A model generated the notes under the pieces. It did no database searches and was not told where the DNA came from. It saw nothing but the letters and a program-made list of their open reading frames with translations. From positions 1 through 49,718 of the forward strand of contig CALMMQ010000023.1 of NCBI GenBank assembly GCA_937868725.1: a DNA stretch of 49,718 nucleotides, read 5' to 3'. The stretch comes from an uncultured Pleomorphomonas sp. (lineage in GTDB: Bacteria; Pseudomonadota; Alphaproteobacteria; Rhizobiales; Pleomorphomonadaceae). Both the position numbers and the translations under genes were made by a program. Below are positions 29,548-38,038 of the stretch, piece after piece. Position 1 is the first letter of the stretch, and the number at the start of each line of letters is the position of its first letter.

Positions 29548-30975
29548 ATGCCCAAAATCAAACTCACCAAGACCGCTGTAGACGCCGCAAGCCCGAAGGA
29601 GCGCGACTACGAACTCAGAGATACGATGATACCCGGCTTCCTTGTCAAGGTCACGCCGGCTGGCCGCAAAATATTCATGGTGGCCTACGTCGCCCACAAC
29701 GGCCAGCGCCGCAAGCCGGCGATCGGCCGGTACGGCGAGATCACCGTAGAACAGGCGCGGGGGATCGCCCAGGATTGGCTCGCAGAGGTCAGACGGGGCG
29801 TCGATCCCAGCGCCGAACGGGCAGCCGCCCGTCAGGCGCCCACGGTCAAGGAACTCTTCGACCAGTTTATGACCGACTATTCGGAGAGCCGGAACAAGCC
29901 CTCGACCGTGGAGTCCAATCGCGGCTACGGGAAGCGCTACATCATTCCAATCCTCGGCCACCTCAAGGTGCCGGATGTGGCGCGCGCCGACATCGCGCAT
30001 CTCATGAAGAAAATGAACCACAGCCCCACCAACGCCAACCGGGTTCTGGCCACTGTGCGCAAGATGTTCAACATGGCCGAGGTCTGGGGCATGCGCCCTG
30101 ACGGCTCCAACCCTTGCCGGCACGTCCCCAAATATCCCGAGCGCGGCAAGACCCGGCTCATCACCGATGGCGAGTTGCGCAAGCTCTATGAGTATCTCGA
30201 ACGGGCCGAGGCCGAGGGGCTTGAACACCCTTTCATCCTTCTCGCGATCCGCCTGCAATTCGAGTTTGCGGCCCGGATGTCCGAGATCCTCGAACTCGAA
30301 TGGGCGTGGATCGACTTCGACAACCGGCGCGTGGTCTGGCCGGACAGCAAGACCGGCGGCATGTCGAAGCCGATGAGCGCCGAGGCGATCCGACTGTTCG
30401 AAACGGCTCCTCGGCTAGAGGAGTCGCCATTCGTCTGCCCTTCCGTTTTCGATCCTGCCCTGCCGATGTCCAAGCACACCTATTATCAGGGCTGGCGGCG
30501 TATTCTCGAACGGGCCGGCCTACCGCATATCGGAACGCATGGCATTCGCCACCGTGCCGCAACCGATATCGCCAACTCCGGAATCCCGGTCAAAGTCGGT
30601 ATGGCGCTCACCGCGCACAAGACCGTGACCATGTTCATGCGTTACGTCCATACTGAGGATGATCCTGTTCGGGCGGCCGCCGAAGCAGTCACGCAGCGCC
30701 GGCTATCCCTGGTCGGCGCCAGCCAGTCGCCAGCGCCGTCAAATCCGGCGCCCGCGATCGCCCCACCGGAGTTGCCAACGGTCGCGCCGGCCGTCGAGGT
30801 GATCCCTGCGGAATTGGGACCGGACGGCAAGCCACTTGGATTCGAGGACGGTAAGTATGCCTCCCGAACCCGTCTGGGAAACTATCGCCCCTTCCGGCAT
30901 CGCACCGGCGAAAATCGCGCCGTCCCGCCCGGAACGAAACGCGCCGAGGCACAGGAGGAGGCAAGCCATGCGTGA
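29548..30975 (+). CDS. int: Tyrosine-family integrase of the mobile element
   Basis: The 475-residue protein has the N-terminal P4-type arm-binding domain (ELRDTMIPGFLVKVTPAGRK), a core-binding domain (TVKELFDQFMTDY) and a complete catalytic set: Arg243 in AARMSEILELEW, His331 and Arg334 in HGIRHRAATD, His357, and Tyr366 in MRYVH. It would integrate and excise the element. About 110 residues follow the catalytic Tyr, rich in Ala/Pro and ending in Arg/Glu-rich sequence, longer than usual. The next gene overlaps it by 8 bases. Confidence 0.93.
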   Translation: MPKIKLTKTAVDAASPKERDYELRDTMIPGFLVKVTPAGRKIFMVAYVAHNGQRRKPAIGRYGEITVEQARGIAQDWLAEVRRGVDPSAERAAARQAPTVKELFDQFMTDYSESRNKPSTVESNRGYGKRYIIPILGHLKVPDVARADIAHLMKKMNHSPTNANRVLATVRKMFNMAEVWGMRPDGSNPCRHVPKYPERGKTRLITDGELRKLYEYLERAEAEGLEHPFILLAIRLQFEFAARMSEILELEWAWIDFDNRRVVWPDSKTGGMSKPMSAEAIRLFETAPRLEESPFVCPSVFDPALPMSKHTYYQGWRRILERAGLPHIGTHGIRHRAATDIANSGIPVKVGMALTAHKTVTMFMRYVHTEDDPVRAAAEAVTQRRLSLVGASQSPAPSNPAPAIAPPELPTVAPAVEVIPAELGPDGKPLGFEDGKYASRTRLGNYRPFRHRTGENRAVPPGTKRAEAQEEASHA

Positions 30976-31270
30976 GAAGACCAAAGCTCAACGCCGCTGG
31001 CCGACCCCCGATGTCCTTCGACGCGCCCAATTCGTCTCAGATCCTGGCCCGATCCGATTCGTCGATACCGAAGCCGCAGCGCGATACCTTGCGCTGGAAG
31101 CACACACCCTCGAATGCTACCGCTCGCTGGGAGGCGGTCCCGCTTACCACAAATTCGGTAAGTGGGTCCGCTATGCAGTCGATGATCTCGATGCCTGGGC
31201 CGCGAGCTGCCGCCGATCGACGGTCGCCTCGCCAGAGGCACCGCGCGTCCTTTCCGTTGACCGCGCATAG
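30968..31270 (+). CDS. Small helix-turn-helix DNA-binding protein, Xis/AlpA-like
   Basis: The 100-residue protein has a MerR/excisionase-type helix-turn-helix: FVDTEAAARYLALEAHTLEC, then GPAYHKFGKWVRYAVDDLDA. Proteins of this kind bind DNA as excision factors or as regulators of integrative elements. ATG 30968 sits inside the end of int, with GGAGG just upstream (30957-30961), so both are translated together. Directional factor for the integrase is the likely role by position and fold. Confidence 0.75.
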   Translation: MREKTKAQRRWPTPDVLRRAQFVSDPGPIRFVDTEAAARYLALEAHTLECYRSLGGGPAYHKFGKWVRYAVDDLDAWAASCRRSTVASPEAPRVLSVDRA

Positions 31271-31282
31271 CTTGGAGGCTAT

Positions 31283-31651
31283 ATGGAGTGGGAAGTCCAA
31301 TTCCATGCAGCCTTCGAGGCGGAGGTTTTGGCCTTTGAGCGTGAGGTTCGCATCGCATTGATCGCGGCGACCAGGCTGCTGTCGGACTATGGACCGCAGC
31401 TTGGCCGGCCCCACGCGGACACGCTCAAAGGCTCGAAACACGCCAACATGAAGGAGTTGCGGTTTGAGGCGGCCGACGGCGAATGGCGCGCAGCCTTCGC
31501 CTTCGACCCCGAAAGGCGAGCGATCATGCTCGTGGCGGGCGACAAATCCGGGGGAAGCCAGAAGCGGTTCTACCGGCAACTCATCGCAAAAGCGGATCTC
31601 CGGTTGTCCGAGCATCTGGAAAGCCTGAAACCCGCAAAGAAGGGACGTTGA
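31283..31651 (+). CDS. RelE/HigB-type toxin (Gp49-like family)
   Basis: The 122-residue protein matches the phage Gp49/HigB toxin family: an N-terminal FHAAFEAEVLAF, the middle GRPHADTLKGSKHANMKELR and WRAAFAFDPERRAIMLVAGD. These toxins cut mRNA on the ribosome. It begins 12 bases after the previous gene, and the antitoxin gene starts one base after its stop. Toxin before antitoxin is the HigBA order. Confidence 0.85.
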   Translation: MEWEVQFHAAFEAEVLAFEREVRIALIAATRLLSDYGPQLGRPHADTLKGSKHANMKELRFEAADGEWRAAFAFDPERRAIMLVAGDKSGGSQKRFYRQLIAKADLRLSEHLESLKPAKKGR

Positions 31652-31652
31652 G

Positions 31653-32027
31653 ATGGCACGTAACCTGAATGACATCATTGCCGCGCTTCCTGCGGACGAG
31701 CAGGTCGCGATCGAATCCCGCTACCAGGAACTGAAGCACGAGGTCGAGGGCTTGCGCGAGCTTCGCCAGATCGCCGGCAAGGCGCAGGAGGACATCGCCA
31801 CGGCCCTCAACATCAAGCAGCCGTCCGTCTCCAAGATCGAGAAGCAGGCGGATATGTATCTCTCGACACTCCGCAGCTATGTCGAGGCCGTCGGCGGCAA
31901 GCTCGAACTCACCGTGAAGCTCCCGGCACATCCCGCGCTTCGGCTGCAAAGCCTGGGTGATGTCAGTGCCCCGAACGTTCCGGCACGGAGCGTCGCGCGG
32001 CGGCAAAAATCGACGGTGGCGCAATAG
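31653..32027 (+). CDS. XRE-family antitoxin (HigA-like)
   Basis: The 124-residue protein has a helix-turn-helix in its middle: LRQIAGKAQEDIATALNIKQ followed by PSVSKIEKQADMYLSTLRSY. It should neutralise the preceding toxin and repress the shared promoter. It starts with ATG one base after the toxin stop and has AAGGGACG upstream. The pair likely stabilises the element against loss. Confidence 0.85.
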   Translation: MARNLNDIIAALPADEQVAIESRYQELKHEVEGLRELRQIAGKAQEDIATALNIKQPSVSKIEKQADMYLSTLRSYVEAVGGKLELTVKLPAHPALRLQSLGDVSAPNVPARSVARRQKSTVAQ

Positions 32028-32031
32028 ATCT

Positions 32032-33072
32032 ATGCTCCCATTGGATAGCGACAACACCGTACCCGCGCCCAAATGCAGATTGTGCGGCTCAGACCTGACC
32101 GACGCCAACGATTCGGAAGCCCACGTCATACCGAACGCCCTGGGCGGACGATTGAAGCCGAAGGGAATTCTCTGCCGGACCTGCAACACGGAATTGGACG
32201 ACCTGGCCGACAACGCGCTGGTCAAGGCTTTCGGTGATTGGCCCACGCTCCTCGATATCCCGAGGGACCGTGGCAAAAACCCGCCTAAGAAACTGGAAAC
32301 CCGCGACGGCAAGACGGTGCGATTGGAGCCCGACGGAACCGTCACCCGCATCGACGTCCTCTACGATGTCGTTCCGATCGAGGAAGGGCATGAGGTCCGG
32401 ATCGGCGCGGGCGACATGACGACCTTCCGGCAATTGCTCATGCGTGCCGCCAAGCAATTCCCGCAGCTCGATCCGAAGGTCGCTGAAGAGCACGCCCGAA
32501 CAATCGGCATCGATGATGACGATCACCTTAAGATGAGCCTGGATTTCAGCCCGCAGGCTGTGTTCGGCGGGATCATCACTGCGATCTGGCTGTTCCTGAT
32601 CATGAAAACCGGCCGGGCCTTCATGGATCGGCAGCGTCTTTCACAGGTCATCAAAACCATGCAGTCCTACGGCGGGACCTTCCGCTATTTGATCGCGGGG
32701 CTACCGGGCCTGCTAGGTCCCGATGTGCCGATCGGTCACAAGATCATCGTGAGGTCCGTTCCCTCCACGGGCGAACTTATCACCTATGTCGAGATTCTCG
32801 GCATATTGAAGGTCGGTGGGGTTCTCGCCACGGCTCAACCATCTTGTATCCCTCTCGAGTACATCTACGCCTATGATGTCGTGGGGCGACGTGACGTCAG
32901 TGCCGATTTTTCCGTCGACGCGAGCATCTTCGAAAAACAGATGTGGAGAGAGGTCGGGCTCGGCCCCACCGATGCAGAAGCGCTACAAGAGTATTTTCGT
33001 GAAGCTCTGGAGACCGTCTTTGAACAGCATTATCGGGCGCGATTCACGCAGACTGAAAGTGATCAAGCATGA
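32032..33072 (+). CDS. HNH-type (HNH_5-like) zinc-finger protein
   Basis: The 346-residue protein begins with a treble-clef zinc finger of the HNH_5 pattern: CRLCG (Cys15, Cys18), the AHVIPNALGG segment (His31) and CRTCN (Cys48, Cys51). This fold usually cleaves or binds nucleic acid. The remaining 290 residues match no domain I recognise; a hydrophobic stretch IITAIWLFLIM lies near residue 185. It follows the antitoxin by 4 bases, so it may be cargo of the same unit. A defence role is conceivable but not shown. Confidence 0.65.
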   Translation: MLPLDSDNTVPAPKCRLCGSDLTDANDSEAHVIPNALGGRLKPKGILCRTCNTELDDLADNALVKAFGDWPTLLDIPRDRGKNPPKKLETRDGKTVRLEPDGTVTRIDVLYDVVPIEEGHEVRIGAGDMTTFRQLLMRAAKQFPQLDPKVAEEHARTIGIDDDDHLKMSLDFSPQAVFGGIITAIWLFLIMKTGRAFMDRQRLSQVIKTMQSYGGTFRYLIAGLPGLLGPDVPIGHKIIVRSVPSTGELITYVEILGILKVGGVLATAQPSCIPLEYIYAYDVVGRRDVSADFSVDASIFEKQMWREVGLGPTDAEALQEYFREALETVFEQHYRARFTQTESDQA

Positions 33073-33200
33073 CACTTCCAGGCCGATGAGGCTCTCTGTG
33101 GCGAAACAGCTATTCCCAGTTGCCATGAGGTTGTGTCTGCGACGTAGCCTCATCACAATGAGATCCTGAGCCACGGCTTTGCGGGTTTAGGTTCTACGGC

Positions 33201-33281
33201 GGGGGAAAGCCTTCCCCCTGGCCGGCACTGCGTTGCCGGCGCACCCCCTTCAGCGGGGAGACCCCGCAACGCCCCTTTTAG
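33201..33281. other. Three consecutive hairpins at the border to the element core
   Basis: Three inverted repeats follow each other within 70 bases: GGGGGAA/TTCCCCC (33201-33207 and 33212-33218), GCCGGC/GCCGGC (33221-33226 and 33235-33240) and GCGGGG/CCCCGC (33253-33258 and 33262-33267). The last is followed by AACGCCCCTTTTAG and could end transcription from the integrase side. They separate the integrase and cargo genes from the core. Confidence 0.55.
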
Positions 33282-33361
33282 AGTGAGAGTGCGGACCGGG
33301 TTTACCGTGACGGGTTGAGGGCTGGGAGAGAGGCTCCCGGCGCCCGTCGCGGAGAACCGCG
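33275..33361 (+). promoter_or_regulatory. Structured leader, class I, copy 1 (ArdC gene)
   Basis: The leader can form an outer stem GTGACGGG/CCCGTCGC (33307-33314 and 33343-33350), an inner 7-bp hairpin with loop AGAGG (stem 33322-33328 and 33334-33340), and a start-site hairpin CGCGG-AGAA-CCGCG (33348-33361) that contains the ribosome binding site GGAG and ends at the ATG. The start-site hairpin shares CGC with the outer stem, so the two exclude each other. Two further copies lie at 35211 and 39241. Confidence 0.7.
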
Positions 33362-34324
33362 ATGTCCAGACATGACCGCAGCGCGCGCACCGGCTCAGAC
33401 CGGGCGAACCTTTACGACGAAATCACCGGCAGGATCATCGCCGAGTTGGAGGCCGGGCGCATTCCCTGGGTGCAGCCCTGGGGAACCTCCGCTGCGAAGG
33501 CGCCACTCGGCCTGCCGCAAAACGCCTCGACCGGACGAAATTACTCGGGGATCAACGTCCTGATCCTCTGGGGCGCCGTCATCGAGCATGGTTTCCCCGG
33601 CCAGGGCTGGCTCACTTTCCGTCAGGCCCTCTCGCTCGGCGGCAATGTCCGCAAGGGCGAGCGCGGCACCACCGTCGTCTATGCCGATCGCTTCGTTCCC
33701 GAGGACGAGAAGAAGCGTGCCCGCGACACTGGCGATGAAGCCCACGCTATCCCTTTCCTGAAAAGATTCACCGTCTTCAACACGGCGCAATGCGAAGGTC
33801 TGCCCGAGGAGATCGGGGCCGTCGCGCCGCCACCGCCGCCCGGCATGATCGAGCCGAAGGTCGAGGCGCTGATCAAGGCGACGGGCATCGACTTCCGCAT
33901 CGGCGGCAATAAGGCGTTCTATGTCCCGGCGCTCGACTATATCCAGGTCCCGCCGCCGGCCGCCTATTTCGAACCGATCAACTGGCACAGAACTGCGCTG
34001 CACGAAGTCAGTCACGCGAGCGGCCACCATAGCCGGCTCAACCGTGATCTCTCCGGTTCCTTCGGCTCAAAGCCCTATTTTTTCGAGGAATGCGTGGCCG
34101 AAATTTCCAGCGCCTTTTGCTGCGCGGCCACCGGGATCGTCCCGACCGTGCGGCACAGCGATTACATCGGCGCGTGGATCGAAACGATGCGCGCCGACAA
34201 TCGTGTCATTGTCCGCGCCGCCTCGCAGGCGAGCAAGGCGGCCGACTGGATCTTGTCCTTCCTGCCGGAAGACGAGCGGCCGACCGCGGAGCCGGACACT
34301 ACCATCGACAGGAGGGCCGCGTGA
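33362..34324 (+). CDS. ardC: ArdC-like antirestriction protein
   Basis: The 320-residue protein has the N-terminal ArdC single-strand DNA-binding domain (YDEITGRIIAELEAGRIPWV, ASTGRNYSGINVLILW) and a C-terminal zincin-type domain with HEVSH at residues 214-218 and a downstream FFEECVAEISSAF that supplies the third ligand. ArdC proteins protect incoming single-stranded DNA during conjugation from host restriction. A Pro-rich linker (APPPPPG) joins the domains. It has a class I leader and overlaps the next gene by one base (TGATG). Confidence 0.9.
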   Translation: MSRHDRSARTGSDRANLYDEITGRIIAELEAGRIPWVQPWGTSAAKAPLGLPQNASTGRNYSGINVLILWGAVIEHGFPGQGWLTFRQALSLGGNVRKGERGTTVVYADRFVPEDEKKRARDTGDEAHAIPFLKRFTVFNTAQCEGLPEEIGAVAPPPPPGMIEPKVEALIKATGIDFRIGGNKAFYVPALDYIQVPPPAAYFEPINWHRTALHEVSHASGHHSRLNRDLSGSFGSKPYFFEECVAEISSAFCCAATGIVPTVRHSDYIGAWIETMRADNRVIVRAASQASKAADWILSFLPEDERPTAEPDTTIDRRAA

Positions 34325-35100
34325 TGCGTTTCCATCGCGGGCACAGGCCCGAGCCCTATGGAGACACGTCGCGCAAACGCGCGGCGTTCCTGCGCAAGCA
34401 GCGTCTCGAACGCGAGGCACTGCCGCTCTTTGCCGCCGACATCGCCGCCGGCCAGCACAGTGTCGACCAGGAAATGGCCCGCCGTGCCATCTGGTGGGAC
34501 GAAGCCGAACGCGAGCGCCGCAGCCGGCGGGCAGCCTGGTGGCGCAAGGGCCGTGCGCGGCTGTTCGCGCTGCCCGATCCGCTGCGCCAGCGCGTCCGCG
34601 AGATCTGGCGGACCTGCCCCTATCCGGCCGATCCGGCGAGCTTTGCCGATTTCCTCCATCAGATCGCCGTCGGCAAGCTCGATCCCTACAGGCCGCCATG
34701 GGTCTTCCATCAGGAGCGCGCGGCGCGGATCACCCGCAACCCGGCAACCTTTGCCGACGCCTTCCGCCAGATCGGCAAGCGCAAGGCCGGTGGCGGGCAG
34801 AACCCGACCGAAGCCGACGAGCTGCTCTTCTGCGGCAATCTCGGCTCCGGCATCCTTTTCCTCGCCTCGCAGATCCGGCCGATCGATCCGGGCGAAAGCC
34901 TCCATATCCTCAACGGTCATCGCCTCGGCGGCGGCTATGTCGGTCGGGCCAGCCATTGGGTCGAGATCGAGGTGCGCGGCGCGTGCTCCGATGCGGACCT
35001 CGCCCTGATCGAGCGGCTCGCCCAGGCCGGCGACACGCGGCCCGTCGTCGTCCGGCGCATGGTCTCCTCCGCAGCCATAACCGGGAAGGCGCAGTCATGA
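34324..35100 (+). CDS. Conserved protein of unknown function, two-part
   Basis: The 258-residue protein looks like two units. Residues 1-105 are rich in Arg, Ala and Trp (RRSRRAAWWRKGRARLFALP) and probably helical; residues 130-258 contain ELLFCGNLGSGILFLASQIR and LNGHRLGGGYVGRASHWVEI, a compact mixed fold. I do not recognise a catalytic motif. It is coupled to ardC by the TGATG overlap, which suggests a shared role in establishment of the element. GTG 34321 is an alternative start. Confidence 0.7.
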   Translation: MRFHRGHRPEPYGDTSRKRAAFLRKQRLEREALPLFAADIAAGQHSVDQEMARRAIWWDEAERERRSRRAAWWRKGRARLFALPDPLRQRVREIWRTCPYPADPASFADFLHQIAVGKLDPYRPPWVFHQERAARITRNPATFADAFRQIGKRKAGGGQNPTEADELLFCGNLGSGILFLASQIRPIDPGESLHILNGHRLGGGYVGRASHWVEIEVRGACSDADLALIERLAQAGDTRPVVVRRMVSSAAITGKAQS

Positions 35101-35127
35101 GCGATGTGCCCCATCCGCCTGAAATAC

Positions 35128-35193
35128 GCAAAGCCGGAAATGCGGGTCTCCGGGTGTCCGGCTTTGCGCTTCCGTCTGTTTCCGGTTCGCCGG
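35128..35193 (+). terminator. Hairpins after the ardC pair, REP-like and terminator-like
   Basis: A perfect 10-bp stem GCAAAGCCGG/CCGGCTTTGC (35128-35137 and 35158-35167) encloses GGGTCTCCGG, and is followed by a small hairpin CCGG-TTCG-CCGG (35182-35193) and TTTTGTT. The second part can terminate transcription before the next leader. A related palindrome lies inside the helicase gene at 42121. Confidence 0.55.
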
Positions 35194-35210
35194 TTTTGTT
35201 GGCGCTGCTC

Positions 35211-35297
35211 TCCTTAGAGTGAGAGGGCGGCGCTTTGCTTCGTGACGGGTTCAGGGTTGAGAGAGAGGCTCTCGACGCCCGTCGTGGAGAAACCACC
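35211..35297 (+). promoter_or_regulatory. Structured leader, class I, copy 2 (ParB-like gene)
   Basis: The outer stem is GTGACGGG/CCCGTCGT (35242-35249 and 35278-35285), the inner hairpin TTGAGAG/CTCTCGA with the same loop AGAGG (35257-35263 and 35269-35275), and the start-site hairpin GTGG-AGAAA-CCAC (35284-35296). Compared with copy 1, two inner pairs change from C-G to T-A and from G-C to A-T, keeping the stem. Confidence 0.7.
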
Positions 35298-37454
35298 ATG
35301 GCAAAAGCTGCCAAGAAAATCGTCTTTTCGCGTTCGCGCGACATTCCTTTCAACCAGCTCGTGCTCAGCGAGGCCAACATCCGGCGTGTCCGTCCCGACG
35401 CCAATGTCGAGGAACTGACCCAGGACATCGAACGCCGCGAGGATTTGATCCAGGGCCTCAATGTCCGTCCGGTTCTCGACTCCGACGGCAACGAGACCGG
35501 CCTGTTCGAGGTCCCGGCCGGCGGTCGCCGCTACCGGGCGATCGAGCGGCTGGTGAAGGCGAAGCGTTTTCCGAAGGATGGCCTCGTGCCGTGCATCGTG
35601 CGCGATCCGGGCACCAGGATTCTCGCCGAGGACGACTCCCTTGCCGAGAACGTCCAGCGCGTCGGCATCCATCCGCTCGACCAGTACCGCGCCTTCCATG
35701 ACATGCACCGGAAGGGCATGAGCCACGAGGAGATCGCCGTCGCCTATTTCACGACGTCCGAGTTCGTGAAGCAGCGGCTCCGGCTTGCCGGCGTTTCGCC
35801 CGTCCTGCTGGACATCTACGCCGACGACGGCATGACGCTGGCGCAACTGGAGGCGTTCACCGTCAATCCCGACCATGCCCGCCAGGAACAGGTCTGGGAC
35901 GCCATCCAGCATTCCTACAATCGCCAGCCCTGGTATATCCGCCAGTTGCTGACCGAGACCACCGTTCCCGCTTCCGACAAGCGGGCGCGGTTCATCGGCA
36001 TCGACGCTTATGTCGCCGCCGGTGGCCCGGTCCTGCGCGACCTGTTCCAGGCTGACGAAGGCGGCTGGCTGGAGGACGTGCCGCTGCTCGACCGGCTGGT
36101 CTCCGAAAAGCTGAAGACCATCGCCGACGAGATCGCCAATGAAGGCTGGAAGTGGATCGCCGTCGATATCAATCTTCCCTACGGCTATGATCGCGGCTTG
36201 CGCGCCATCGCCAGCACCTTCGCCGATCTGACCGACGACGAGCGGACCGCCCGCCAGGCGCTTCGCGAAGAATACGAGCGGATCGAGGCCGAACACGAAG
36301 GCGCCGACGAACTACCAGACGAGATTGATCATCGCCTTGGCGAGATCGAGACGGCGCTTGAGGCCTTCGAGAAGCGTCCGGTCATCTACGATCCCGCCGA
36401 AATGGCATGCGCCGGCGTCTTCGTCAGTATCGACGGCGAAGGCGAGCTTCTGATCGATCGCGGCCATGTCCGTCCGGAGGACGAGGCCCCGGTCGAGATC
36501 GAAGGCGCCCAACCGGACGGAGATGCCGAAGCCGAAGGCTCCGACGCACCGGCCGACCCCGTCGTCCATCGTGCCGTCATCACCATCGGCGGCCAGCAGC
36601 CCGAACCGGAGGAGGAGGATGAGGTCGACGTCATCAAGCCGCTGTCCGAGCGCTTGGTGACGGAACTGACGGCCGAACGCACGCTTGCGCTGCGCGACAA
36701 GATGGCGAACGATCCTTCGGTCGCTTTCCTTGCCGTCCTGCACAAGTTCTGCAGGGACGTCTTCCCCCGCTTCAGCTCTTACGGCCCGGCCATGACGGTC
36801 TCGGTTCGCAGCACCGACTTCTCCCTTCAGGCGACGGGCCTGAAGGATACGCTGGCGGCGCGCGCCATCTTGGAGCGCCGCAAGGCCTGGGAGGAGCGCA
36901 TGCCGAAGGACGAGGACGCCCTCTGGGATTGGCTCGTCTCCCTGGACGGCACCGAACAGGCGGCGCTGTTCGCCCATTGCGCGGCGCTGGGCGTCAATGC
37001 GCTCTACGAGAAGCCGAACGGCACGACGATCACCGAGCATGGCATCCGGCAGCGTCTGGACGAAGCCGACCGTCTCGCCCGTGCCGTCGATCTCGACATG
37101 GCGGAGGCAGGCTGGAAGCCCACGGTCGAGAACTACCTCGGCCGCGTTCCCAAGGCCCGCATCCTCGCAGCCGTCCGCGAAGGCGCCGGCGACCGTGCTG
37201 CCGATCTGATCGCTCATCTGAAAAAGGGCGACATGGCCAAGGAGGCCGAGCGCCTGCTGGCCGATACCGGCTGGTTGCCGGAACCGCTGCGCCTTGCCGA
37301 TCTCGACGCTGATCAGGCCGTGGAGCCGTCGGCAGGCGTTGAGGACGGCGACGAAACGGCGCTGCCGGACTTCCTCGCCGGAGATGACGACGAGAATGCC
37401 TCGGATGACGACGCCAGTAGCGAGGAGCCGGAGCACCTGGTCGCCGCCGAATAG
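35298..37454 (+). CDS. Large ParB/Srx-fold CTPase-like DNA-binding protein
   Basis: The 718-residue protein has a complete ParB N-terminal module: GGRRYRA (residues 75-81), ENVQR (117-121) and a helix-turn-helix with MSHEEIAVAYFTTSEFVKQR (141-160). The first two motifs bind CTP in ParB proteins. The following 550 residues, with an acidic stretch near residue 435 (PEPEEEDEVDV) and an acidic C-terminus, are a feature of ParB-like proteins of alphaproteobacterial plasmids and integrative elements. No parA or parS cluster is visible, so a role in transcription or DNA protection is as likely as partition. It has a class I leader. Confidence 0.85.
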   Translation: MAKAAKKIVFSRSRDIPFNQLVLSEANIRRVRPDANVEELTQDIERREDLIQGLNVRPVLDSDGNETGLFEVPAGGRRYRAIERLVKAKRFPKDGLVPCIVRDPGTRILAEDDSLAENVQRVGIHPLDQYRAFHDMHRKGMSHEEIAVAYFTTSEFVKQRLRLAGVSPVLLDIYADDGMTLAQLEAFTVNPDHARQEQVWDAIQHSYNRQPWYIRQLLTETTVPASDKRARFIGIDAYVAAGGPVLRDLFQADEGGWLEDVPLLDRLVSEKLKTIADEIANEGWKWIAVDINLPYGYDRGLRAIASTFADLTDDERTARQALREEYERIEAEHEGADELPDEIDHRLGEIETALEAFEKRPVIYDPAEMACAGVFVSIDGEGELLIDRGHVRPEDEAPVEIEGAQPDGDAEAEGSDAPADPVVHRAVITIGGQQPEPEEEDEVDVIKPLSERLVTELTAERTLALRDKMANDPSVAFLAVLHKFCRDVFPRFSSYGPAMTVSVRSTDFSLQATGLKDTLAARAILERRKAWEERMPKDEDALWDWLVSLDGTEQAALFAHCAALGVNALYEKPNGTTITEHGIRQRLDEADRLARAVDLDMAEAGWKPTVENYLGRVPKARILAAVREGAGDRAADLIAHLKKGDMAKEAERLLADTGWLPEPLRLADLDADQAVEPSAGVEDGDETALPDFLAGDDDENASDDDASSEEPEHLVAAE

Positions 37455-37463
37455 GTCACATCC

Positions 37464-37487
37464 GCGGGGCGGCTCCGGTCGCCCCGC
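37464..37487 (+). terminator. Hairpin after the ParB-like gene
   Basis: An 8-bp perfect stem GCGGGGCG/CGCCCCGC (37464-37471 and 37480-37487) is followed by TGTCTTCC. It may end or slow transcription, although the T run is poor. Confidence 0.5.
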
Positions 37488-37512
37488 TGTCTTCCATCCC
37501 TTTGTTTCGTGC

Positions 37513-37554
37513 GCCCGGCCCCGTGCCGGGCTTTCTTTTTTGCGGAGAGAAACC
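37513..37554 (+). promoter_or_regulatory. Terminator-type leader, copy 1 (141-residue protein)
   Basis: GCCCGGC-CCCGT-GCCGGGC (37513-37531) is followed by TTTCTTTTTTG, a full intrinsic terminator shape, and directly by the ribosome binding site GCGGAG for the next gene. The same GC hairpin plus pyrimidine run precedes three other small genes of the element. Confidence 0.65.
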
Positions 37555-37980
37555 ATGAAAGTTCGTGCCATCCTCGAATTTGATCTCGAAAACGAAAGCG
37601 GCGACCCGATTACGGGGCGAAAGGAGTATGTCTGGGCTGCCGAGGCCGCCGATGACGCCATTCGCTCGCGTCTCATGGGCGCCGGATTTCTGGCCGACGA
37701 CACCATGATCGGCACCTATACGCTCGACGTCACCGTCATCGACGGGACGGACGGAGGCAGCACGGCGGCCGAGCCGGAGCCGAACCAGGCCCCCGACAGC
37801 GCCGTTCTGACCAGCGATCAGTTCGACAACCTGCTCGACGACGCGACACACGCCGTCAACGATATGATTCCCGACCATGTGCTCGCAGGCCTTTCGAACG
37901 ATGGTCGCACGGATCTTCTCTACGCAATCAACGACGCGCTGACGGCGGTGCTCGATCCGTACATCGAGAGAAAACCGTGA
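37555..37980 (+). CDS. Small acidic protein of unknown function, 141 residues
   Basis: The N-terminal half (VRAILEFDLENESGDPITGR) looks like a beta-rich domain; the C-terminal half (VLTSDQFDNLLDDATHAVND) is helical. It is strongly acidic: about 29 Asp/Glu against about 9 Lys/Arg. No motif is recognised. It has its own terminator-type leader, and GCGGAG lies 8 bases before the ATG. Occurrence with ArdC, ArdB and ParB genes suggests a function in element establishment or counter-defence; that is inference. Confidence 0.7.
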   Translation: MKVRAILEFDLENESGDPITGRKEYVWAAEAADDAIRSRLMGAGFLADDTMIGTYTLDVTVIDGTDGGSTAAEPEPNQAPDSAVLTSDQFDNLLDDATHAVNDMIPDHVLAGLSNDGRTDLLYAINDALTAVLDPYIERKP

Positions 37981-38038
37981 ATCGCACCGGCAGCGAACGA
38001 CGACCCGTTCTCTGCGGGCTGCCTCTGCCCCGAACCAT

